From Clostridiales bacterium DTU069 (GTDB taxonomy: Bacteria > Bacillota > Clostridia > DSM-8532), in assembly GCA_001512485.1 (NCBI GenBank), contig LFRV01000129.1:1-56538 (forward strand): a stretch of DNA of 56,538 bases. Reading direction: 5' to 3'. A program made the position numbers and the translations under genes. The notes under the pieces were generated by a model. It had not been told where the DNA came from. It worked only from the letters and a program-made list of their open reading frames with translations, and made no database searches. Numbering within the stretch: the first letter of the stretch is position 1; the number at the start of each line of letters is the position of its first letter. Shown one piece after another: positions 17,463 to 27,004 of this stretch.

Positions 17463-18545
17463 TTACGGAATTACTCTTCTGGCTGTATAATATGTGTTGG
17501 CGTAATATCCGGATTTGAGCGTGGATATTCTGACTGTTTTGCCGCTTGACGGAGCATGGACAAATTCGCCATTGCCGACGTATATACCTACGTGGTTTAC
17601 ATTTTTCCCGTCGTTTGCGAAAAACACAAGATCGCCGTATGACAGATCGGCCTTGGAGACATATGTCCCGGCTTTTGCCTGGTCGGCGGATACTCTTGGC
17701 AGTGATATGCCGAGCTTGCCGTAAAGGTAATATACAAGGCCTGAACAGTCAAAACTGTTGGGACCTGCGGCGCCCCACTGGTACGGTTTCCCAATTTCCT
17801 CGGAGATCAGCCGCTTAAGTGTTTCTATTGTTCTGCTCTTTGACCCGCCGCGTGACGCAATATCGGCGTCAGGATCAAAAGTCTGTGACTGCAGCTCTTT
17901 GGGTTCGGATTTTTGAAAAGCTTCATAAATTCTCTTCACCATTATGACCGCTTCTTCCCTGGAAGTCGCGGTGCGCGGGCTGAACGTTTTATTTCCGACA
18001 CCCTTTATTACACCCCTGCTGTAAAGGTATTTAACGGCTACCCGTGCCCATGGGGAAATCATGTCTTGATCCCTGAATACATGTTCGTTCAGGTATTCAA
18101 AGCCATATTCGGGTTTTGCGGCTTTTATAGCGTTATACAGCATAACGCCGACTTCTTCCCTTGTTGCCGTGCCATCGGGCAAAAACCTGTTGTTTCCGAC
18201 ACCTTTAACGATTCCGAGCTTATTTGCGGAAGCGACTATTGGGTTCCGCGTATCAACAAAAGGATTGTTTGACGGCGCTTCTGCGGTTTTACCGCTTAAC
18301 GCTTCATATAATTTGACAGCCAATTCGCTGAATTCTTCCCTTGTGATTTTTGCCTGAAAGTCACTCTGAACGTTACCGATAAGCAAATTTAAATCGTTTG
18401 CCTCAACAATATCTTTTTTTGCCCAATGGCTTGCGGAATTCAGCGCGTTTTCCGATAAAGCGTAACAGGCGGTGCCGGGAAAAACATTAATGAACACAAT
18501 GGCAGCCAGTAATATAATGCCGGGGCATTTAAGAAATTTTCCCAT
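17463..18545 (-). CDS. secreted SLH-domain NlpC/P60 peptidoglycan endopeptidase
   Basis: Exported cell-wall hydrolase of 360 residues. A signal peptide (residues 1-28, cleavage near ACYA) is followed by three S-layer homology repeats at about 35-85, 95-140 and 150-210, which tether the protein to wall polymers. The C-terminal NlpC/P60 domain (240-360) cleaves peptide stems, classically gamma-D-Glu to diamino acid bonds. The catalytic Cys267 is in FDCSGLV and His318 in NHVGIYVG; His330 lies in FVHAPSSG. ATG at 18545 was chosen because AAAGGAGG precedes it and it opens directly on the signal peptide. It probably acts in cell separation or wall turnover. Confidence 0.93.
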   Translation of the reverse strand: MGKFLKCPGIILLAAIVFINVFPGTACYALSENALNSASHWAKKDIVEANDLNLLIGNVQSDFQAKITREEFSELAVKLYEALSGKTAEAPSNNPFVDTRNPIVASANKLGIVKGVGNNRFLPDGTATREEVGVMLYNAIKAAKPEYGFEYLNEHVFRDQDMISPWARVAVKYLYSRGVIKGVGNKTFSPRTATSREEAVIMVKRIYEAFQKSEPKELQSQTFDPDADIASRGGSKSRTIETLKRLISEEIGKPYQWGAAGPNSFDCSGLVYYLYGKLGISLPRVSADQAKAGTYVSKADLSYGDLVFFANDGKNVNHVGIYVGNGEFVHAPSSGKTVRISTLKSGYYANTYYTARRVIP

Positions 18546-19027
18546 TATCTGTCCTCCTTTCGATAATAAACGCAATGCTTGACAATTTCTGACACACGCA
18601 AACTCACCGGCGCGCTTACATGTTAACATAATATTGCCCCGGACGAGATTACATTTGTTTGTCAATTCGGTTACCTGGACGTTCCAGGTTTATCCGTTTT
18701 TTTTGTAACTGCTTGAACTGAAAAGATAATTATAGATAAACTTAATTGAGAATGAGATGGATAGTCATCCGGTCATTGAATAGAATGCGAAGCCGCATAA
18801 ACTATGCGTTAATTGACAAAGAGAGCAGATTGGTTACTAAAAAAAACCTAGATATTCAGGGTCGGATAAACAGGTAACAACCGGCAGCTTAATCCTGCCG
18901 GAAGCGTTACTGCCCGGATGCACAGCTATTTTAAAGCGCTGCGTGCAGCAGTTTAAAAGCGGCATCCGGACAGAAACAGTTAAACCCGAATATGAATATG
19001 CGGAGGGTGTCATGAAAAGCTTAATTA
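18546..19027. other. intergenic region with RNA hairpins
   Basis: 480 bases without a convincing gene. The part upstream of the NlpC/P60 gene contains ACCTGG-ACGT-TCCAGGT (near 18672-18690) followed on the plus strand by a T8 run. I found no match to a c-di-AMP or c-di-GMP riboswitch. Near 18871-18912 lies a stem CCGGCAG/CTGCCGG extended by GTAAC/GTTAC. CGGATGC (18914-18920) pairs with GCATCCG (18962-18968). These lie just downstream of the GH3 gene and may be its 3' processing or termination structures. Confidence 0.4.
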
Positions 19028-21202
19028 TTAATATTCAAGTTCAGTCGGTTCGCCTGTAACGCTAAATTCAACCTTTTGAACTTTTGTTCCGGTAAGGGTC
19101 TCGCTCCTGCTGTCCGGCTGGCTGCCACCGATATATACTTCAAAAACCCCGGGTTCGAGAATGCATTTGCCTTCGTTGTTGATCAGCGCCATTTGCCGTG
19201 GGGTTATTGTGAACGAGACTTCTTTTTCTTCGCCGGGCGCCAGGTTAACGCGCCTGATTCCCGCGAGCTGCCAGCGAGGCACAACAACGCTTACCTCAAC
19301 GTCTTTCAAATATAGTTGTACCGTTTCGACTGATTCAACATTTCCTGTGTTCCTGACTTTTACCGAGCAGTTGAAATTTTCGCCCGATTCTATCGTGTCT
19401 TTTTCAACTTTGATATTTCCGTATTCGAACGTGGTATAACTAAGACCGTATCCGAACGGGTAAAGTGCTTCATTTTCCATATACCTGTATGTTCTGTTCT
19501 TCATCGAATAATCCTTGAAGTCAGGCAGTTCTTCGACAGTGCGGTAAAATGTCACGGGAAGTTTTCCGGAAGGGCTGTATTCGCCGAATATAAGCGATGC
19601 TATTGCTTTTCCGCCCTCGGCGCCCGGATACCAGCCCATTATAATAGCAGGGATATGTTCATCAGCCCAGGTTAACGCAAGCGCGCTTCCTGCGAGGATT
19701 ACGAGTATTACAGGTTTGCCTGTCTGATAAACCGCTTCAAGGAGTTCCTGCTGCAGGCCGGGCAGATCGAGGTTATGCTTGTCCCCGCTGCTGAAATCTT
19801 GAGCTGCAACGCCTTCTTCGCCTTCTATAGTTTCATCGAGACCTAAACACATTACGACGACATCGGACATTTCCGCTGCAGATATTGCTTCCGCGATACG
19901 ATCCCTCGGCTGGGCAAGATCTTCAACCTTGTCTTTATACAAATGGCATCCTTCTGCATAGAAGACTCTGACATCGTCCCCGACAATGTCCTGGATTCCT
20001 TCAAGAACGGTTACATATTTTGACGCGGTACCGTGGTAATTGCCCATCAGAGCCGTGCGATTGTCCGCGTTCGGACCTATAACGGCAATGGACTTGATTT
20101 TATTCTTGTCCAGCGGCAGAATATTGTTTTCGTTCTTAAGCAGGACCATAGTCTTTTTGGATACTTCAAGCGCGAATTCCCGGTGTTCCCTGCAGTCATT
20201 GACTGAGTACGGTATGCTGGCATAAGGTACATTCTCAGGGTTATCGAACATTCCGAGCTTCATTCGCGTTATGAAAAGCCTTGTGACAGCCTCGTCAATC
20301 GCCTCTTCGGTAACAAGTCCTTCTTTGTGGGCAATCAATAGATTTGCGAACATATTGCCGCAGTTAAGATCGCAGGTGTTGTTTACCGCCAGCGCGACCG
20401 ATTCGGGAGCGGTGCTTGTTACCCCGTGAAATTCGTGGAAGTCCTTGATAGCCCAGCAGTCTGAAGTAACATACCCTTTAAATCCCCATTCTTCCCTTAG
20501 TATTTTTTTAAGAAGGGTTTTACTGCCGCAGCAGGGTTCTCCGTTTGTCCTGTTATATGCGCCCATTACGCCTTCGACATCAGCTTCCTTAACAAGTTCC
20601 TTAAATGCCGGGAGATAAGTCTCACGGAGATCTTTTTCCGAAACCACCGCGTTAAAACTGTGACGCTCGCTTTCAGGTCCGCTGTGAACTGCATAGTGCT
20701 TCGCGCACGCAGCCGCTTTCAAATACTTTTTGTCGTTCCCCTGGATGCCTTTTACGAACGCTACGCCCAACCGTCCGGTTAAATAAGGATCTTCCCCGTA
20801 TGTTTCATGTCCCCTGCCCCAGCGCGGGTCCCTGAATATGTTGATGTTTGGGGACCAGAATGTCAAACCTTTGTATATGTCGCGGTCGTTTTTGCGCTGA
20901 AACTCATGATATTTCGCCCGTCCTTCGGTGGATATGACATCGGCTATTTTATAAATAAGCTCTTCATCGAAGGTTGCGGCCATGCCTATTGCCTGCGGGA
21001 ACATGGTCGAAACGCCTGCTCTTGCCACTCCGTGCAGCGCTTCGTTCCACCAGTTGTAAGCTGGTATGCCAAGGCGCTCTATTGCGGGAGCGTTAAAGAG
21101 CATTTGGGTAACTTTTTCTTCAAGCGTCATCCGGGATACCAAATCCTTAGCGCGTTCTTCAAAACTTAAACTTTCATCCAGGTATTTTGGTTTATCGGAC
21201 AT
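19028..21202 (-). CDS. GH3 beta-glycosidase (beta-xylosidase/beta-glucosidase type)
   Basis: Cytoplasmic glycoside hydrolase of family 3, 724 residues, with no signal peptide, so it should split imported oligosaccharides. The N-terminal (beta/alpha)8 domain contains NWWNEALHGVARAG, a motif frequent in GH3 beta-xylosidases, KHYAVHSGPE for substrate binding, and the nucleophile aspartate in GYVTSDCWAIKDF. The alpha/beta sandwich (about residues 360-580) follows with DETIEGEEG near the expected acid/base. A fibronectin III-like domain closes the protein (about 620-700). The ribosome site is AGGAGG. It is monocistronic on the minus strand. Xylosidase versus glucosidase activity cannot be decided from sequence. 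Confidence 0.92.
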   Translation of the reverse strand: MSDKPKYLDESLSFEERAKDLVSRMTLEEKVTQMLFNAPAIERLGIPAYNWWNEALHGVARAGVSTMFPQAIGMAATFDEELIYKIADVISTEGRAKYHEFQRKNDRDIYKGLTFWSPNINIFRDPRWGRGHETYGEDPYLTGRLGVAFVKGIQGNDKKYLKAAACAKHYAVHSGPESERHSFNAVVSEKDLRETYLPAFKELVKEADVEGVMGAYNRTNGEPCCGSKTLLKKILREEWGFKGYVTSDCWAIKDFHEFHGVTSTAPESVALAVNNTCDLNCGNMFANLLIAHKEGLVTEEAIDEAVTRLFITRMKLGMFDNPENVPYASIPYSVNDCREHREFALEVSKKTMVLLKNENNILPLDKNKIKSIAVIGPNADNRTALMGNYHGTASKYVTVLEGIQDIVGDDVRVFYAEGCHLYKDKVEDLAQPRDRIAEAISAAEMSDVVVMCLGLDETIEGEEGVAAQDFSSGDKHNLDLPGLQQELLEAVYQTGKPVILVILAGSALALTWADEHIPAIIMGWYPGAEGGKAIASLIFGEYSPSGKLPVTFYRTVEELPDFKDYSMKNRTYRYMENEALYPFGYGLSYTTFEYGNIKVEKDTIESGENFNCSVKVRNTGNVESVETVQLYLKDVEVSVVVPRWQLAGIRRVNLAPGEEKEVSFTITPRQMALINNEGKCILEPGVFEVYIGGSQPDSRSETLTGTKVQKVEFSVTGEPTELEY

Positions 21203-21271
21203 AAGATCAAATCCTCCTTTAACAAATAATTCATCCTGTATATTATTTTAACTGTTTTACGCGCATATTTC

Positions 21272-21299
21272 ATCATAATATTTACTTAGTCCGTAACAA
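21272..21299 (-). promoter_or_regulatory. candidate promoter of the GH3 gene
   Basis: On the minus strand TTGTTA (21294-21299), 16-base spacer, TATGAT (21272-21277), about 70 bases before the ATG. The match is moderate. Confidence 0.4.
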
Positions 21300-21470
21300 A
21301 ATTTGTTTTTTATGTTGAAAGCCGCTTCGGCGCGTTGTATCCGCATAGCGAGCAGGACATCTTTCACCCCGCTCTATTGTATGATAAAATAAGTTAAACA
21401 TCAATGATGCTTCACAGGCGGCAAACAAGTTTAACCTGAACGAGTATATTCGGAGATTAAAAAGAATCTA

Positions 21471-23399
21471 TTGGTTTGGGGGTATTATGTTGAAGAAAAA
21501 AAGATTAAAAAGCCTGTTTTTTTTGCCTGTATTTTTTTGTCTGTTGCATCAATTTTTATTGCGTCTTACATTGAAAGCGATTTCGGGAAGGTCAGCGTAA
21601 CACAGATCAAGATACCAATAACGACAAACAATGGAATATCAACTTATATTACCGCGAAACTTTACGTACCCGATGGGATAAATGGTTCGAACCCTGCTCC
21701 GGCGGTGCTTTGCATGCACGGTTATCAGAATGACAAAGATACTTCAGCGGCGTTTGCGATCGAGCTCGCACGTCGCAAAATTGTCGCGCTCTCAATTGAC
21801 GAGTTTGGGCACGGTGAAAATCCGATTGAAATGCGAAACAGGGGTTACGATATATCCAGGTCCGGTCCGGACAGGTTTAAGATGTTTATGAGCTTTTCAG
21901 TGCTGAACTTTGATCAGGTTGATGGGATAATCGATTCTTCAATGGGAGGGACTGCCGCTTTCCGCTGGCTTCAGTCACAGGAATACGTATTGGCCGATAA
22001 AGTCGGTATCACCGGACATTCAATGGGAACATGGAGTTCGTACACGGTTGCCGCTGAAAACCCCGATCATGCGGCAATAGTGATCCAGTGCGGAGAAGTG
22101 GAAGGACCTATCCGGGATGAGGATGGAAATGTTACATTTCGAAATGTGCTGCTTCTTCAGGCACAATATGACGAGTTTGACTATTTCAGAGATTATCAGC
22201 TTACAACGGAGAATTTGAATAAGACCGAACTGCGGTATAAAATATTCTGTGGCCAGGATGCACCGGTCGAATGGAATAAAACATACGGAAACTTTACCGA
22301 TGGTACGGCCAGGCGAATGGAATTTTTAAATACCGTGCATAGGGGAGTAACGCACAGCAAAAGGGGAATTTCCGTCGCAATGGAATGGTTTACAACCGCG
22401 CTCGAGGTTGAGCCGGATATACCGTCTTCCGATTTGGTATATATGAAAAGAGAACTGCTGATGGGATTTGCTTTGTTAGCCGCGGTGATTTCACTGCTGC
22501 CGCTTTGTTCATTCCTTCTTACTACAAAATTCTTTGCCCCGGTTGCGCAGCCGCTTCCGGACAGGTATACAGCTCCGAAAAAAAGCTGGCACAAAACGGC
22601 GATAATAAGTATATTGCTCAGCGCGATATTTTATCCGTTTGTGACACAGTTAGGGCACGGGCTTTTCCCGTATCCGGACGGTGTTTTCAAAACACTTATG
22701 GCCGGAGGGCTGATCCTGTGGCTTGATTTGCTGTTTGTCATCGCGTTTTTCATGTTTCTCAGATGGTATAAAAAAGGGGAAGGAAAAGAGCTTGGCGTTA
22801 CAATGTATGACATGGGCATATCCTTCGACAGGGAAAAGACGGCGCTTAACTGGAAAATAATAGGAAAAACCGTGATTATGGCAGTCATTATGTTTGGGCT
22901 GCTGTATATTTTAACAACTATCGGTTACCGCTGTTTCAACACCGATCTCAGGTTTATATGGCCTTTCCTTCGACCGTTTACGGCAGGCCGTTTTCTGCAG
23001 TTTCTGTTATACCTGCCGTTCTTTCTACTGTTTTTCCTGTTTAACGGCGGAGTCAGACTGTTTGGACAAATGCGCCTTAGAGAATATGAATCGCCCGCGA
23101 AAACACAGCTTATATGGTGGCTGAAAAATATATATGTAATGCTCGGAGGCTTGGTTATTGTTTCACTTTTTGAATATGTTCCGTTTTTACTTGGATATGG
23201 AACAGGCTGGGCGCTGACCGGTCTTACGATATTCGACGGACCGTTCATGAGTGCGCTTGTTCTTATTTTCCCGCAGTTTTTCGTGCTGTTTTTTGTGGCT
23301 ACATATTTCTACCGCAAGACAGGCAAAGTATATCTTGGGTCGTTAATTACCGCGATGATTGTTGCATGGATTACCTGCGGAGGAGCGGCTTACTTTTAG
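21471..23399 (+). CDS. alpha/beta hydrolase fused to a multi-pass membrane domain, start frame disturbed
   Basis: About 640 residues. One N-terminal membrane helix is followed by an alpha/beta-hydrolase domain (residues 40-310) with the nucleophile elbow GHSMG and PAVLCMHGYQND as oxyanion loop. About eight more membrane helices fill residues 330-642. It may act on a lipid or envelope ester; the substrate is unknown. The long frame opens at TTG 21471, which has no ribosome site. The natural start, ATG at 21487 after GGGGG, is in another frame. One extra A in the A7 run at 21496-21502 would join that ATG to the main frame. So either a base is missing, or the gene depends on slippage, or it is mildly broken. 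Confidence 0.75.
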   Translation: MVWGYYVEEKKIKKPVFFACIFLSVASIFIASYIESDFGKVSVTQIKIPITTNNGISTYITAKLYVPDGINGSNPAPAVLCMHGYQNDKDTSAAFAIELARRKIVALSIDEFGHGENPIEMRNRGYDISRSGPDRFKMFMSFSVLNFDQVDGIIDSSMGGTAAFRWLQSQEYVLADKVGITGHSMGTWSSYTVAAENPDHAAIVIQCGEVEGPIRDEDGNVTFRNVLLLQAQYDEFDYFRDYQLTTENLNKTELRYKIFCGQDAPVEWNKTYGNFTDGTARRMEFLNTVHRGVTHSKRGISVAMEWFTTALEVEPDIPSSDLVYMKRELLMGFALLAAVISLLPLCSFLLTTKFFAPVAQPLPDRYTAPKKSWHKTAIISILLSAIFYPFVTQLGHGLFPYPDGVFKTLMAGGLILWLDLLFVIAFFMFLRWYKKGEGKELGVTMYDMGISFDREKTALNWKIIGKTVIMAVIMFGLLYILTTIGYRCFNTDLRFIWPFLRPFTAGRFLQFLLYLPFFLLFFLFNGGVRLFGQMRLREYESPAKTQLIWWLKNIYVMLGGLVIVSLFEYVPFLLGYGTGWALTGLTIFDGPFMSALVLIFPQFFVLFFVATYFYRKTGKVYLGSLITAMIVAWITCGGAAYF

Positions 23400-23523
23400 G
23401 GATTTGGAACGATCAGGTTTTACAAAATAAAAAAGTTATGTTAATATTGTTTACTTATTTGTATATAAAGGTAATATTATAATTAAAGTAATTTGATGGT
23501 TGCCCGGAAAATGGAGGAATATT

Positions 23524-24576
23524 ATGCGGCCGCTGTATTTTGAAAATGGCGTACTAAGGTTGATTGATCAGACAAAGCTGCCGGAAAGCACAGTCTGGCA
23601 TGAATGTTGTTCTTATGATCAAGTCGCCAAAGCGATTAAAGACATGATCATACGCGGAGCGCCGGCTATCGGCGCAGCGGCGGCATATGGCACAGTGCTC
23701 GGAATGAGCGCGATAAAGACAAAAGACAAGACTTTTTTCTTTGATGAAGTCAAACGTATTGCCGATGAAATTAAGAATACGAGACCGACTGCCGTTAACC
23801 TGTTTTGGGCCGTTGACAGGATTGTGGATAAAGCCTATGAAAACAGAGAAGAAAGCATTGAAAAAATAATAGAAATCGCATTGGCAGAAGCTCAGCGTAT
23901 CGATGAAGAAGATGTTAAAAGCAACCGGAAAATCGGAGAGTTCGGCGGCGAACTGATCCATTCAGGGGACACGATATTAACCCATTGCAACGCAGGCAGT
24001 CTTGCGACCTGTGATTATGGCACAGCCCTCGGCATGGTCAGGGCAGCCCATGACGCGGGGAAACAGGTTCACGTGTTCGCGTGCGAAACCCGCCCTTTTC
24101 TTCAAGGTGCAAGGCTTACGGCATACGAGTTAATGAAGGACGGTATTCCCGTAACCGTGATATGTGACAATATGGCCGGATATTTTATGTACACCCAGCA
24201 GATTAGCTGCTGTATAGTCGGGGCGGACAGGATTGTATCTAACGGCGATACCGCGAATAAAATCGGTACGTATAGTATCGCCGTGCTTGCGAAAGAAAAC
24301 AATATCCCATTCTACGTCGCAGCACCGGTATCGACAATAGATTTCCGGATTTGCTGCGGAAGTCGGATACCGATTGAGGAACGCGACCCTCATGAAGTTA
24401 CGCATATCCGCGGATGCCGCATTGTTCCTGACGGAGTAAATGTGAGAAACCCTGCCTTTGATGTTACTCCGAACCGTTATATTACAGCCATTATAACTGA
24501 CATGGGGATACTGTATCCTCCGTTTTCCAAAAGCATCCAAAAATTGGGGGAACGGTTAAACGGCGGGGGAGTATGA
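23524..24576 (+). CDS. mtnA: S-methyl-5-thioribose-1-phosphate isomerase
   Basis: Isomerises methylthioribose-1-phosphate to methylthioribulose-1-phosphate in methionine salvage; related to the eIF2B family. 350 residues, normal length. The motifs IIRGAPAIGAAAAYG, THCNAGSLAT with the catalytic cysteine, and CCIVGADRIVSNGDTANKIGTY with the catalytic aspartate are intact. ATG at 23524 was chosen because GGAGGAA lies six bases before it; the TTG at 23500 does not have such a site. No mtnK or other salvage gene is adjacent, so partners lie elsewhere or the enzyme serves a shunt that recycles methylthioadenosine. Confidence 0.95.
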   Translation: MRPLYFENGVLRLIDQTKLPESTVWHECCSYDQVAKAIKDMIIRGAPAIGAAAAYGTVLGMSAIKTKDKTFFFDEVKRIADEIKNTRPTAVNLFWAVDRIVDKAYENREESIEKIIEIALAEAQRIDEEDVKSNRKIGEFGGELIHSGDTILTHCNAGSLATCDYGTALGMVRAAHDAGKQVHVFACETRPFLQGARLTAYELMKDGIPVTVICDNMAGYFMYTQQISCCIVGADRIVSNGDTANKIGTYSIAVLAKENNIPFYVAAPVSTIDFRICCGSRIPIEERDPHEVTHIRGCRIVPDGVNVRNPAFDVTPNRYITAIITDMGILYPPFSKSIQKLGERLNGGGV

Positions 24577-24616
24577 TCAGAGGGGATCCGCTGCGGGCGG
24601 AAAAAGGACGGTAAGA

Positions 24617-26631
24617 TTGTTGAAGGGGTATATAAGGAACATTTCAATTAAAAGGATAATTATTATTGTATTTATATCTGCTATGTTTTTATCTATCAGC
24701 AGCATAGGATTTCTGATCTTTACGAAATGGTTTTCCTCTGCCAGGAATATAACCGAGAGTATCGCCGAGGATATCACTGAGAGAATTTATGATAAAATAT
24801 ATGATTTCCTTCATATACCCAATCATATTAATGAAGTTAATCTGAAAATCATAGAAAACGACATTCTCGATTTAGAGAATGAAAAGCTCCGGGACAAGTT
24901 TTTTGTCGGTGTTTTAAGAACGCATAACGATGAGATATACAGCTTTAGCTATGGCACTGTAAACGGCGAGTATTATGGGGCGCGCAGAAATGAAAACGGT
25001 GTCGTTGAGATAATGAGGAATAATACCGAAACGGGCGGAAATTCTTGGTATTACTCGGTTAATGAAGATATGACAGCCGGTGCCGTTGTTGTGGATGCCG
25101 GTAAGTTTGATCCCCGCACGAGGGAATGGTATAAAGCCGCGGTTGAGGCTAAAGGTCCTGCATTTGCTCCTGTTTATAAGCATTTAGTCAGAAATGATGA
25201 AATAGGAAAAATTTTGGAAAGCTTTAACAATGTTGCTAATAATATGCAGTCTTTTATTAATAATCTTGAGAATGCCGTAAAAGATAGAACAAAGGAATTG
25301 TACGACGCAAACGTGACGCTTGAAGATAATAGAAACCAGTTGCAGTTCATTTTAAATTCCACCGTTGAAGCGATTTATGGAATCGATCTGAACGGAAACT
25401 GCACATTTTGTAATACCAGTTGTATAAAATTACTGGGTTATGAAAAGCAGGAGGATTTATTAGGCAAAAATATGCACTGGCAGATTCATCACAGCCGCGC
25501 CGACGGAACCCCGTTTCCTATCGACGAGTGCAGGATACTGAAGTCAATCAGAGAGGGCAAAGGTTATGAAGCCGATGATGAGGTATTCTGGAAGGCCGAC
25601 GGGACTTGTTTTGAAGTGGAGTACCATTCATATCCGCAGATGAGAAACGGCAAGGTTGTCGGCGGTGTTATAACTTTTATCGATATAAGCGAGCGGAAGA
25701 AAAAAGAAAAAGAAATCGAATATCTTAGTTACCATGATATATTAATGGGGCTTCCAAACAGAAGATATTTCGAGGCCAATCTCCCCCGGGTTGACACTGC
25801 AGATAATCTACCGCTGACTGTGATTTTCGCGGACATTAACGGATTGAAAATGACCAACGACATATTTGGACATACGGCAAAACAAGCAGGGAGAATGCGG
25901 AAATTGTTATGTCACAAATTAGATCCGGTTTCTCAAATGCACGTATAGAAGCAATAAAATGCAGTATTTCTCTTGGCAGTGATACAAAAGAAACAGCAGA
26001 TACATCGCTGGAAGAAATCATTGCTAACGCGGAGAATGAAATGTACAAGGATAAAACTATGAACCGCACGTCTGTTGATAAAGATATAATTGGCACTATA
26101 ATTGAAACACTGCATTTGAAAGACCCGAAAGAAAAACAGCATTCAATGGCTGTCCGTGAATTATGCAGTAAAGTGGGGCATGCTTTGCACCTTCCGGAAC
26201 CCGAAATTGAGAAGCTAAAACGGGTGGCTTATTTGCATGACATAGGAAAAATCGTACTTGATGACGGTATATTATCCAAAGAAAAGTTAACAGATGAAGA
26301 ATTTGAAAAAATGGAGGCAGCATTCTGTTGTTGGATACCGTATCTTAAATCTTTTTGATGACAGTCTTGATTTAGCGGAATATGTTTGCAGTCATCACGA
26401 GAGATGGGACGGCGACGGGTATCCGAGAGGGCTTAAAGGAGAGCAGATTCCGTTAATATCAAGGATCGTGTCTGTCGTAGAAACATATGAGCGTATACTT
26501 AACAGGGGATCTTTATCATTTGAAGAAAGGAAAACAAAGCCCTTGAAATTATCAGCGATGGAGCAGGAAAGCAATTTGACCCTAAGATTGTCGAGTTGTT
26601 TACACAGATGATGAAAACAGATGATGAATAA
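24617..26631 (+). pseudogene. decayed Cache-PAS-GGDEF-HD-GYP sensor
   Basis: Remnant of a c-di-GMP signalling protein. The first part (24617-25948) has a membrane helix, a truncated Cache sensor (DPRTREWYKAAVEAKG), the tail of a HAMP region joined directly to it, a PAS domain and the start of a GGDEF domain (DILMGLPNRR... FADINGLKMTNDIFGH). There the sequence jumps to the end of GGDEF (ENAEIVMSQIR, in another frame), deleting the GGDEF signature. An HD-GYP domain follows with LHDIGK, broken by a one-base insertion near 26312; it resumes with SHHERWDGDGYPRGL and shifts frame again near 26545 before a final stretch to 26631. At least four lesions make it non-functional. Confidence 0.9.
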
Positions 26632-27004
26632 AAACCTGCCTGGATGATCATAATATGATTTTCTTCAATGATTTCCCGGTATGCTTTATCCTTTTGCGTT
26701 CATTTCCCTCGCCGTCTTTTTCCAGATGTTCAAATCAGCCTTCCGGCTTTCTAGGTTCTTTACAAGTAAAAAGGCTTATTATATTAAATAATCCCGATAA
26801 ATCATCGCCTAAGATTCTATTAACGGGATTATTTTTTTATATTATCCCGATCATCAACATGATTTTGCATAAACCCTGAAATAACTATTATAAATTTGTT
26901 ATTATTATAAATATGTTGGTATATTAAATATATAAACAATATAAAACATTACATCTATAATTCAAAAACAAGTAAAAAATCTAAATGAAAAGGAGAGTTG
27001 TATT
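26632..27004. other. intergenic region after the pseudogene
   Basis: 370 bases with no gene that I can support; a 74-codon frame at 26655-26879 has no ribosome site and crosses the terminator. The stretch holds a terminator (26787-26839) and a very AT-rich promoter region for the peroxiredoxin. TTATAA occurs at 26888 and 26905, loosely like half-sites of a PerR box, but AT-richness makes this weak. Confidence 0.4.
26787..26839 (+). terminator. rho-independent terminator
   Basis: AATAATCCCG (26787-26796) pairs exactly with CGGGATTATT (26824-26833), followed by a T-run. It ends the pseudogene transcript. Confidence 0.7.

Noticed and set aside
18546-18780. c-di-AMP (ydaO) or c-di-GMP riboswitch before the NlpC/P60 gene
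   Set aside because: NlpC/P60 genes often carry ydaO elements, but none of its conserved blocks could be found.
26655-26879. 74-codon ORF after the pseudogene
   Set aside because: It has no ribosome site, crosses a terminator hairpin, and shows no recognisable domain.
26888-26910. PerR box upstream of the peroxiredoxin
   Set aside because: TTATAA half-sites occur, but spacing and symmetry are poor in a region that is almost all A and T.
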